Positions 12,101 through 24,100 of a stretch of DNA of 64,000 nucleotides are shown here, piece by piece; positions within the stretch are counted from its first letter, which is position 1; every line of letters starts with the position of its first letter. The DNA lies in the NCBI GenBank assembly GCA_017979445.1, contig CM030714.1:9431049-9495048 (forward strand), given 5' to 3'. This DNA is from Akebia trifoliata (lineage: Eukaryota; Streptophyta; Magnoliopsida; Ranunculales; Lardizabalaceae). The notes beneath the pieces are model-generated. The model made no database searches and was not told where the DNA came from. It saw only the letters and a list, made by a program, of their open reading frames with translations. The position numbers and the translations under genes were made by a program.

Positions 12101-15100
12101 TTACATAATCTAAGAAGGGGAAAAGACTAGAAAAGGACACATATAGACTTATTTTAACACTCCCCCTCAAGTTGGTGCGTGGATATCAACAACACCCAAC
12201 TTGGACAGGACACCTTCAAAGGTGATTTTACTAACTCTTTTAGTAAGAACATCAGCAAGTTGTTGAGATGTAAGAATAAAGGGAGTACAAATCTGTCCAG
12301 AAAAAGTCTTTTCTCTAATAAAATGACAATCAACTTCGATATGCTTAGTTCTGTCATGCTGAACCGGATTTGCCGCTATGTTAATAGCTGATTTATTATC
12401 CCAATATAGTAAGAATGGGACTGGCACAGGAAGACACAGGTCAGCTAATAAAATCTTGAGCCATAACAACTCACATACTCCAAGTGCCATAGCTCTGTAT
12501 TCTGATTCAGCACTCGACGAGAAACCACATCTTGCTTCTTACTGCGCCAAGTTACCAAGTTACCACTAACTTTAGTACAGTACTCAGAAGTAGAACGTCT
12601 ATCAGTCACTGAACCAGCATAATCTGCATCTGTCCATGCCTTAACCCGAAAATGACCATGATTACTGAACAAAATACTTCGACCAGGACATCCCTTAAGA
12701 TATCTAAGAATACGATAGACTGCAATAAGATGAGATGTTCGAGGTGAGTGCATAAACTGACTTATAATGCTAACTGTATAAGCAATGTCTGGACAAGTCA
12801 TAGACAAATAGATCAATTTCCCCACAAGTCGCTGATACTGACCAATATCTGACACACACTCCCCCTCAGAATCAGCCAACCTGTGATTCTGCTCAATAGG
12901 AGTATCAGCGGGATGAGAACCAAGCTGACCTGAGTCACTAAGTAAATCAAGGACATACTTTCGCTGAGAAATAAATATACCAGACTGGGACCGCGCAACC
13001 TCAATACCCAGAAAATAGTGAAGATGCCCAAGGTCCTTAATCTCAAATTGACGGCCTAAGTAAGTTTTTACCTCAGAAATACCATCAACATCATCTTCAG
13101 TAAGAACAATATCACCAACATAAACAATTAAAGCAACAATTTTACCCTGGGAGTGACGCAAGAAAATGATGTGATTAGCAGAGCTCTGATGGAAGTCAAA
13201 CTGATGCATAGCCTTAGGCGGTGTTTGTTTGCGCTATTTTTCAACGCTTATTGCTGAAAAAAATTAAATTCAGCACTTTTGTCAAAATAGCGCGTTTGTT
13301 TACTCTATATTTTCAGCGCTTATTACTGAAAATAAGTGAAAAAAATTCAGCACTATGTTGATGCTGAAAAAAAGTGCTGAAGCGGTAAGCACTTCATTTT
13401 TTTCAACACGGACAAGTATGCCCTTATTTTTAAAAGGATATTACCTCTTATATCCCATGGATAAGTATATAAACACCCCACAAATTAATAAATCCACACC
13501 ATAGCTAAATTATTTTGTCTTATATGGGTTAAAAGTTTTGGAATGAGTTGATTTTTGGTGAGGATGATCTCTACAATGAGGAGATCATCCTCACAAAAAA
13601 ATCAGCACATCTTGAAACTTCTAACCCTATCAAAACAAGTTCAAGAACCGTAAATTGTCCCTTTTTTTTTTTTTGAAAACTATTTTTGACGAGTTAGAAG
13701 TTTCAAAATAGACTGATTTTTGATGAGGATGATCTCTAGACCATATAAACCATCCTCACTAAAAATTTGCTCATTCCAAAAACTTTAACCCATATAAAAC
13801 AAAACAAAAAATGGCAATAATGTGGGTTGCCCTTATTAATTCATAGGGTGCTTTTATAATTACACATCCTTCATTTCCATCAAAAATTATTCATCCAAAA
13901 TTAAGTTCTTTTAAAGTTGATTTCAAATTTTGGTGACTTGTATGACATTATTATTTTTAATTTGAAATTTGTGGGCTTTTATAAATAGAAATCATTATTT
14001 ATAAATTGAAGATTTGAGTATTATTTATTATTTAAAAATAAATTGTATTTTAATTTTATAAGAAATAATATATTTTATTGTGTTTGATAATAAATAAGCA
14101 TTTGAAACATGCAAACAATGTATAATATGATTGTAAGGGTAACAAAGACAATTTACCAGTTTCAGCAATGTGTAACAAACATGATTCAGCATCTAAACAA
14201 ACAACTTTTTCAGCACTTAAATTCAGCGCTTATAAGTTTCAGCGCTTAATACTATTCAGCACTTATTTTTTTCAGTTTAACAAATAGCACCTTAGTAAAG
14301 CGCTCAGACCATGTGCGAGGAGACTACTTCAAGCCATAAAGAGAACGGCGAAGTCAACAAACATGTGTAGGAGAAGCAGATGTAAGAAATCCAGGAGGTG
14401 GGACCATTTAAAACCTCTTCCTGGAGATCACCATTGAGAAACGCATTCTTGACATCTAACTGATAGAGAGGCCAGCCTCTTATAACGGCAACAGAAAGAA
14501 GAACGCGAATGGTGGTCATTTTGACAACCGGAGCGAATGTCTCCTGATAATCAATCCCATAAGTCTGAGCATACCTTTTGGCCACCAGACGGGCCTTATA
14601 ACGAGCAATAGAACCATCCGGATTATGCTTAAGTGTGAAAATCCAGCGACATCCCACAGTTTTCCTTCCAGGCAGGAGATGAACAAGTTCCCAAGTCTAA
14701 ATCTTTTCAAGTTCATTCAACTCATCAATCATAGCTGCTCGCCACTCAGGATGGGCAATAACATCTGCAACAGTAGTAGGAAGAGAAACAACGGAAACAA
14801 TGGCAAGAAAACTCCGATAGGAGGGTGAGAGTGCAGAATCAGAAACATAATTAGAAATAGGATAAGTACAAGTGTGCTTACCCTTACGAGTGGCAATAGG
14901 ACGATCCATTACTATTACCAGTGATCGAGGAGGAAGATATCTCAGAGGTCATCAAATAATCCGAGTACTTTGGTTGGAAGAGAGTTCAATTAAGATGAGG
15001 ACACGGCTCCCGAGGATAAAGTGACCGCAGCACCCTGCTGTGATTTCCAAGACTTCTAATAGCAATCTGCTGTGTTGTACAGGGTATGGTAGTCATTTAC

Positions 15101-18100
15101 TGGTGTTCCCTACTAAAAGTTAACAGACAGTCACCCACTACTGTAGCAGAGGGCAGAGAATCACTTGCTGTGATAAAAAACAACCCAGAAAGCCACCCAC
15201 TAGTGTCGCACAAGGCAGTTCAACCACCTAAAGGTGTCGCCTGCTCAAAATCAAGCACCTGCTGTGATTGCAGGGATCTAACAACTACTTATTAGCTTCG
15301 TACGAGGCAGAGCAACCACCTACTAGTGTTGCCTGCTAAGACCCTGTCGTCTACTGTGATAGCAGGAGTTGAAACAACAATTTTTGGGTGTCACAGGGCT
15401 CATACAAAGCCACTTTGGGTGTCGCAATTCCTAAACAGCATCACTGCTGTGAATACAATCTAATCGCAAGCTCTGAATCGATGTTAACTCCCTATCGCAT
15501 GATGCGATTAGGGTGTACCCTGATGGAGAACCCCCGTAGGGGTGATATGAATGGAAGACGAGAAGTTTAGGGTTGTTTTTAACGAAGTAAATCGATGGAG
15601 TTTGTCGCAGAAGCAGGAGTTCGATGGAGGTTGAGAGAAAAGCTCTAATACCAAGTTAGAAATTGAGAGAATAATATTAATCTTATTAATTAGCCATAAT
15701 TAGACTTTAAATGTATTACATAATCTAAGAAGGGGAAAAGACCAGAAAAGGACACATATAGACTTATTTTAACAATTAGCAAGTAGGCTGGACTTAGGAG
15801 TTGGAACTTTAGTACTTGTATTTCTAGATTATTGTGGTTAATCTGCCAATTCAAACTAATTGAATTGGGATCATTCTTATTATTGGAAATAATCTAGTTG
15901 TTATTTTAGTTCTAGTTGCTTTCTAGTAATAGCTTTTTTATTTATTTCTTATATGTAAGGGTAGTTTTGTCTTTTTACTCCTTTTATTATTATAAATTAT
16001 AAATTCATGCCAAGATCTCAGATTGAGACTTGACTTCATTCTTCCCAAATTCTTCTTGGTATCAGAACCAAGGAATTTCTTCCCCACCCTCCTTGGTTCC
16101 TTTTCTTCTCTTTATTTTCTAACCCTAGCTTGGAGCAGCCTCATTCGATCTTCTTCTCTTCGGGGGTCTTTTAATCTTCTTTTTCTTTTATCACATGCTG
16201 TCATAACCTTTCTGCGCTGTGTTTCTACCCTATGTTAGGGTTTGTTCATTCGACTTAATTTTTCTTTCTAGGATAATAACAACAGTTGTTATTTTTGAGG
16301 TGTGCGATAGCAACTAGGCCACAACAGTGGCTATTTTTTGGTGCTGCGACAACAATCTTCTTGAATACTGCCTTGCGACAGCACTGCAACTAGGCCACAA
16401 CAGTAACTGTTTTTTCAGTGCTGTGATAACAACCTCTCCTTCAATCCTGCCTTGCGACAACACTAGGAGTGCTGTTGGGGAGATTTGTTACCTACTACAG
16501 CCCCTACTAGGAACTTTACAGCCCTGAGGCAGCACTGGGAGTGCTGTTGGGAATATCAGTGGCCTTGCAACAGATGTATTGGGAGCTTTACAGCCCTGCA
16601 AAAACCACGCCTAGCAGTTTTTTGCCTTGCGGCAGCACTCGGAGTGTTGTTGGGATGATCAGCAGCCCTGCGACAGCCCTAGCCTGCTACAGTTATTTGA
16701 AGTGTTGGGAAGACCTATGACAACATCTTCACAGCCTTGGGAGACTTGCTATTGCACCTAGGGTGCCCGTTAAGTTTTTTTCTTCTTCGGCCCTCCAAAT
16801 TCCTTCTTCAGACCTCCCTTCAAACCAAAGCAATGTCTTTGGAATAAGGAATTACGACTTCCGCTATAATCCTTGGGTCCAACTCTTCAGCCCAACGTAT
16901 CACCACTGCTCTTCTCGATAGTCAGAACTTTCAGTCATGGTCCCGATCTGTGCGACTCTATCTATATAATAGAGCGAAATCTGGATGGCTCTCTGGGACT
17001 GTTACTAAACCACCACTTACTGATCCTAAATTTGAATCATGGGAGATCGACAAATGCACTATCCTTGGGTGGCTATTTAATTCCATGGAGTAGCGCATCT
17101 ATACCATGAGACTGTCCCATCTTTTTGGTCAGTACTTACTCAGACATACGCATATGCCAGGAATGACTCGAGGATTTATGAGCTTTATCTAGACATTGCC
17201 CAAGCTACCCAAAGGACTCAGAGTGTAACGGATTACTTTGGATTCCTTTAGTCACGTTAGGAGGAACTTCCTCATAATGAGTCTATGGATGAGTTGTCTT
17301 CAGAGGTAGTCGGTTATATGTGGTTAAGAGGATTGCTCGACATCAGACCTACCAGTTTCTTATGGGTCTACATACAGAGTTTGAGGCACTTTGAACATAG
17401 ATCCTCAACACCACTCCTTTACCTTCTTTATTTGAGATATTTGTGACCATTGATAGTGATGAGCGTCGTTACCATATTGATTCTTCTTAGACTTAGGTCC
17501 CTGACATTCTTTCTGCTCCAACTACAGATCAGATGGCCTTAACTACCAACTTGAATTTTTCTAACTCTCGTACCCCTGGATCAAGGAATCGTGGTTGTGG
17601 TAAAATGAGTAGCCTTACTTGCAGTCATTGTGGGAAGACTGGCCATGAAAAGGCCCACTGCTTTCAGTTTTATCCTCTTCTGATGCCACAATCTTCCTCC
17701 ATTTTGTCTTTGGGACAGACTGCTCCTCGTGCCGCTATAATGGAGTCATCATTTATTCCTCTCACTTATCCTCTTTCTTCATTTGGAACGATTGACTTAC
17801 AACAACTACAGACTCAGATTGCCACTATTATTTTGGATCATATTCATGCTCACACTCACTCCTCTTCGATTGTGGCCTCTGTTACTACGCCTCCAGGTAC
17901 ATCCTCTACTTTCCATGTCACTCAATCTGGTTCTGCTTCTTTGACATGAGTTATTAATTATGGTGCCTCTGATCACATAATCGGTGAGTCTAGCTATTGT
18001 ACTTTTTCTATTTTTCCTACCACTCATAAGGAAGTTCGCTTTGCTAATAGATCCTTTACACATATCCATAACAAGGGTATCATTCCCTTATCCTCTGAGA

Positions 18101-21100
18101 TTTCACTAGATTTTGTACTTCATGTCCCTCACCTATTTCTCAATCTTTTGTCTGTAAGTGGTATTACTAAATCTCTAAATTACTCAGTTACTTTTTTACC
18201 TACTCATTGTATTTTTCACGATCTGACTTCGAAGAGGATTTTTGGCAAGGGGTGTGAGAGGGATGTGTTGTACTTGTTTGGATTTCAATCTACTGCTACT
18301 CCGGCTTCTGTGCTTCCTTCCTCTAAGAGTCGCACGTATTCATCTCAGACTCTAGACTTATGGCATGCTCACTTAGGACTTCTTTGTTTTTTGCTTGTAG
18401 TGGTCATAAATTTCAGTGCTGTGTGTGAACTTTCTAAACATACATGTACTATATTCCTCGTATGCATCGATTTAATGTAATGTTTGATTTAGTTCATTCT
18501 GATGTTTGGGGGCCTTCCTCCGTTACTGCTTTTAATGGTCATAAATATTATATTACGTTTATTGATGACTATTCTCGCTGTACTTGGGTTTATTTGATGC
18601 ATTTTCGCTCTGAGGTGCTTCATATCTTTGTCAATTTTCTTAAAATGATACAAACTCGGTACAATATTACCGTTAAATCTCTTAGGTCTGATAATGGGAA
18701 GGAATATATATCTGATGGTATTTGCTCCCATCTTCATGAGCATGGTATGCTTCATCAGTTGACTTGTCCTTATACTCCTGAGCAGGACGAGATGGCAGAA
18801 CGTAAGAACTGCCATCTCATGAATATTGTTGAATGTCTTCTTCGAGAGATGCATCTTCCTAAGGCATATTGGAATGTGACAATCCTCACTGCGACTTTTC
18901 TTATTAACCACGTCCCAAGTCGCACCTTAGAGGGACAAGTGCCTCTCTATGTCTTTCAAACTGATGGTATACTTTTCCCCATTACACTTCGAGTTTTTGG
19001 GTGCACGTGTTTTGTTCAGTACAAACCCCCTAATTGCATGAAATTGGATGACAAAGTTATTCGGTGTGTTTTCTTGGGTTACTCCTTTATGTCAAAAGGG
19101 TATCGATGTTATGATCCAATTTCTCACTATGTTATACACTTTCTTGATGTTACTTTCTTTGAAAATGCTCCATATTTTCGTGCCACATAAACTTTGCAGG
19201 ACTCTTTTACCTTGCAGGACCCGTGTCCTGAAGTGTTGTCCTCTCCAGTCTTTTCTCCATCATTGCCGATGCTCAAGGTCTACATCCGTTGCATTCGCGC
19301 TCTTCCACCTTTGCCAACGTCCTCTTTGGAATCAAGTATATCCTCTCCTACTTCTACACATATACTTGTCCTTACCCCTTCTATTTCTGACTCTTACTTG
19401 TCTATTGCCATTCACAAAGGTAAACGGAATTGTGTGACTAATCACCCTATTGCCTAGTTTGTTTCCTATTAGGGTCTTTCTTCCACTTATCAAGCCTATC
19501 TTGCAACCATTGATTCTATCTGTGTTCTTCGATTCATATCAGGGGCTTTGCGAAACCCTCAGTAGACTGGAGTTATGACTGTTGAGATGAATGCTTTGCA
19601 AAAAAATAATACTTGGGAGCTTGTCACCCTTCCATCTGGGAAGTGGACTATTGGTTGTAAATGAGTCTTCATTGTGAGATATCTTGCCGATGGGACTGTT
19701 GTTCGGTATAAGACACGTCTTGTTGTCACTCCTGGCCACTTCACCAACTTGATGTGAAGAATGCCTTTCTGAATGGTGATTTGACTAAAGTTATTTATAT
19801 GGACCTCCCCTCCTAGGTTTCGTCTTTAGGGAGAGTATTCTGGGAAGGTATGCCGTCTTCTTAACTCTCTGTATGGCCTAAAGCATTCCCCGCGATCTTG
19901 GTTTCAACGTTTTTCTGAGGTTATTTTATCTATAGAGTTTTCTAAATGCCACTCAGATCATACTTGCTTTATTCGTCGAGGAGTGGATGGTCATTGTACC
20001 ATTGTCTTGGTTTATGTGGATGATATTATTGTGACTGGTGATGATGCACAGTGGATTGGCAGAGTTAAGATGTTGTTGGGTCGTGTTTTTTAAGTTAAGG
20101 AGTTGGGTCCACTCAAATACTTATTGGGGATAGAAGTGGCCTACTCTCGCCATGGTATTTCACTATCTCAGCGTAAATACACATTGGATCTTCTTTAGGA
20201 CATTGGGATGCTTGGTTGTCGTCCTGCTTCATCCCCTGTGGATCAAAATCATCTTCTTTAGGCTAACTCTGGTGATCTTTTATCGGATCGTTCTTTTTAT
20301 TAGAGACTTGTAGGTCATCTGATTTTTTTGACTAACACCAGGCCGGACTTGCCCTTTGCAGTTAATGTGATCAGTCAGTTCATGCATACTCCGCTTACTT
20401 TTCATCTTGATGTCGTTTATTATATTCTTCGCTACTTAAAGTCGCGTCCTGGTCTTGGGCTTTTCTATTCTTCCACTGCTCAGACGCATTTGTCTTGTTT
20501 TATAAATGCCGATTATGATGGTTCTCACAGATAGGAGATCTACCTCTGGTTTCTATACTTTTTCTGATGATAACCTTATCTCATGAAAGAGTAAAAAACA
20601 GACTTTGGTTTCTATATTTTTTCTGATGATAACCTTATCTCATGAAAGAGTAAAAAATAGAATGTGGTTTCTCGTTTTTCTACATAAGTTGAGTATCGTG
20701 CTATGGCCCTTAACACATATGAGCTACTTTGGCTTCGATCTTTGCCGACAAAGTTGGGGTTTCTTGTTTCTGACTCTTCTACTCTATTCTGTGACAACAA
20801 GTCTGCTATCATGTTTGCTTTTGATTCAGTTCTTCACAAAAAAATCAAGCATATTGAGGTTGATATTCACTTTCTCAAGGAAAAAGTTCGATCTGGTGAT
20901 CTTCGGACAATCTTCGTATCTTCTTCAGATCAGCTTGCTGACATGCTTACGAAGTCTGTTAGTCCTTCTATCACTAATTCTCACATTGTCAAGTTGGGTT
21001 TAGTTGATATATTTGCTCCAGCTTTAGGGGGAGTATTGGAAATAATCTAGTTGTTATTTTAGTTCTAGTTGTTTTCTAGTAAGAGCTTTTTTATTTATTT

Positions 21101-24100
21101 CCTCTATGTAAGTGCAGTTTTGTTTTTTTACTCTTTTTATTATTATAAATTCCTGCCAAGAGCTCAGATTTAGACTTGACTTCATCCTTAAATTCTTCTC
21201 TTATCTCATGAAGTAATATGGATAATTTAAGTAAGGGAATTTTAGCTAATAATTCCACAATTATTAAAGTTTATAAAACAATGACACTTTTAAACTTAAT
21301 ACCAAATAGGTTCATTTCTTACTATTTGGACAAAAATGCCCATCTCCTTTACAATTACAAATCACACCTCTCTTACTTGAGTTCAGTTCAGTTTCTGAAC
21401 TTCACCTCTTTCTCTGTCACCTATTCTTTGTTCTCACCTCTTCTCAATCGACAAACCATCTCACTTGCGACGGAAATTGAACTTCACCTATGACCAAACT
21501 AAATCGTGGCATCTCCATCATTGTTCTATTGTCTTCCTCGTCACAAGTGGTTAATTCAAAACACTAATACTTTTGGCTTGTTATAGGTTGTTATTCAGGC
21601 CCAAAAGGTCATTTCCCCAGACTTTAGCTGCAGCTAAGACCCCAAACTACCCAAAGCTATTGAAGCCAACATAACCTCATTTAAGACCCGGAACATGGAC
21701 CACAAATGTGCATGGGTTGATTCCTCCAAAAAAATCATTTAAGAGCCACATTGTGGAGGGTACATCTTAGAACAAACTGTAGCGTTTCCAAATTTCAAAT
21801 TTTTCTATGGGTCTTCGGGGCTAAAAAAGAACAATAGAAGCTGAAAGTTGTAGCAAACAAAATCAGATTTTTTTTTTCTTTTATCAAACTACTGCTGATG
21901 GAAAAGCCAACTTGAATGAAGCTCTAAAGGAGGAGAATTTGGAATCCAATAACTGATTCAGCTTGAGTGGATGCAAAGACATAAACAACAAACACCAACA
22001 CCCAAACCCTTCAAGCGGCAATCCATGAAAAAGAGTCGGATTAAGTCTCCAATGGTTGTTTGTTGCTTAATGACACACTCTTAATCAGCCAACCTTATTA
22101 CTAACTCAAGCCTAATGTTGGACCCAAATCAGAACAAATATATTGGATGTACAAGGTATTCAAATATCCCAACCACATGCCCTAACCCATGTAACAAGGT
22201 CAGAAAGGTGGATTTTACAATGAAGCTGCTATATGAGGAGGATGTTGATAATATAGATTGCTAGCAAAGCCTAAAAGTGCTCGTCATTTTTCAAGTTTAA
22301 ATGTCTAACACTAAAGTCAAAAATTTGTACTTCAAATCGATTTGAACTAAAAGGATTAAATGGGAAGCCATGTTGTTAATAAAAAGAGTTAAAGGGTTTA
22401 TACTACCCAAATGAATTAAGCTAACATCCAGATGATGCTTTTGTACTACCCAAAGGAATTAAGCTAACGTCTTGTGTGATGAAGAAGACGATAGAACGAT
22501 GATGGAGATGCCGCGATTTAGTTCAGTTCGTAGGTGAAGGTTGATTTCCGTCGCAAGTGAGATGGTTCATCGATTGAGAAGAGGTGAGAGAGAAAGAGAT
22601 GAAGTTCAGAAAACTCATTCGACTAGGAGAGATTCGATTATTTAGTCTAGAAAATATGGAAGATATAAGAGGGGCATTTTTGTCCAAAAGAAATAGGAAT
22701 AGTAAGAAATGGACCTATTTGCTATTAAGTTTAAAAGTGTCATTATTTATAAACTTTAATAGTTGTGGAATTATTAGCTAAAATTCCCTTTAAGTTATGT
22801 AACAAAATAACAGGAAAATTTTGGAACATGGTAAGAATATGCAATAACTGATACTGCTGCATTTTATGCAATTATTTATAAAGAAAAAAATATCATATTT
22901 AAAAATAAGCATCATGTGGCCAGTACAGTTAAATCGTAAAATCATCATTTCAATTATCAAAAAAAGAAAAATGAAAATCATCATCACTTCACTATGAACA
23001 ACAAAGGGCCTTGGTCTATGCCTAAATAAAGAGTGAAAAATAGCAAATTATGGAGCTGTACTTGCAATTCTAATTTTTAGTAACTTGAACCATAACTTTG
23101 TGATGATGTCATCCAGAGCTGGCAACTGCTGCTACGACCCCCTGCTCTCCTTATTTTCCAATTTTCTTCTTAACCTTTTTTCGGTGTGATGGGGGATTTA
23201 GGGATATATGTCATCTGGAGCTACATCATCCCCCCCCACCCCCCCAAAAAAAAAAAGTACTTGGTTGTTCTTCTATAAATTCCTTTGTGGAAAATGCGAT
23301 GTGTCTTTTATCATAAATCATCAAATCTGTCTTTTTTCATAGATCATCAAACAGTTATGTTTCTCAGATGCTTCAAAATGATTATCATATCCACACATTG
23401 GTCTTGTCTTTTCTGTATCTGGGTAACTTTGGCAAACAGAGAACTGGAAATGATAGAAAAGTTCTTTTACATGAGTAATAGGCAGTCTGTTAAATTTTCC
23501 ATTGTCTTATATAAATGCAATTGGTTTTGTGTCCTTTCCGTATCTGGATATCCATAGTATCTTTTATTATGCTTAGCACCTAAATTGCCTTATTTGAATC
23601 TTCCAAAATATATTATTTTTTTATCATCATGAATAATTAGCAGTCTGTTTCAATTGAATATTTGATGATGACAGGACAATTCCATGCGTAGCTGGATTTT
23701 ACAAGGGTACTCCCTCAAAGAAGTCCCTGTCCCTTCAAATCCTCTTGGCCTTTGGAATTCCACTGATGTATGATTTAATGCTTCTTTGTCTCCTGTTTCT
23801 CAAACACTTCTTTCTCTTCTTTGGTAAAATGAGTTTTTATTTTTTATTTTCAGCTTCCACATGTATTTGATTCATGCTTTGGTCTAGCAATATCCCCTGG
23901 AAACTTGGTGGTTGCAGTGGTAAGAAATCTTATATCCTGAAATGTTTCTTAAACTTTTTGTGAATTGTTGATAATTTGATGTGCTATCTTTGTTCTTTTA
24001 CCTAATAAATATCTCACACGTGGTGATCATGGATAAGTTTACTACTGAGAAGCAGTCCTTTTGTGGTTACGGTATTATTTGATCACCTCATACATTTGTG

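Larger units (their letters stand above)
12167..14909 (-). pseudogene. Copia reverse transcriptase-RNase H remnant
   Basis: Read on the minus strand, the RT begins at about 14909 ([17 protein letters not shown]), continues through [26 protein letters not shown] and [20 protein letters not shown] at 14657-14410, and is cut by the MITE. It resumes at 13209 with [13 protein letters not shown], then [20 protein letters not shown]. RNase H follows ([48 protein letters not shown]) to 12167. The catalytic YVDD box reads YVGD, so one catalytic aspartate is lost. A frameshift lies near 12500 and a stop near 14410. It cannot encode a working enzyme. Confidence 0.9.
12039..15774 (-). mobile_element. Ty1/copia LTR retrotransposon, internally deleted, antisense to the host gene
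   Basis: Two near-identical 121-base LTRs are flanked by a 5-base target duplication ATTAG (12034-12038 and 15775-15779). On the minus strand the right LTR is followed by a TGGTATTAGAGC primer-binding site for initiator-Met tRNA. A GAGGGGGAG polypurine tract precedes the left LTR. Without the 1075-base MITE at 13217-14291 it is only about 2.7 kb. It runs from the leader straight into reverse transcriptase; gag, protease and integrase are absent. Confidence 0.95.
15881..21199 (+). mobile_element. Full-length but inactive Ty1/copia LTR retrotransposon
   Basis: LTRs at 15881-16056 and 21034-21199 are flanked by the target duplication CTTAT (15876-15880 and 21200-21204). A perfect TGGTATCAGA primer site starts at 16057 and a TTTAGGGGGAG polypurine tract precedes the 3' LTR. 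Gag, protease, integrase, RT and RNase H follow in copia order on the + strand, each broken by stops or frameshifts. It lies in the 12.7-kb intron of the TFIIIC90 gene in sense orientation. Confidence 0.95.
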
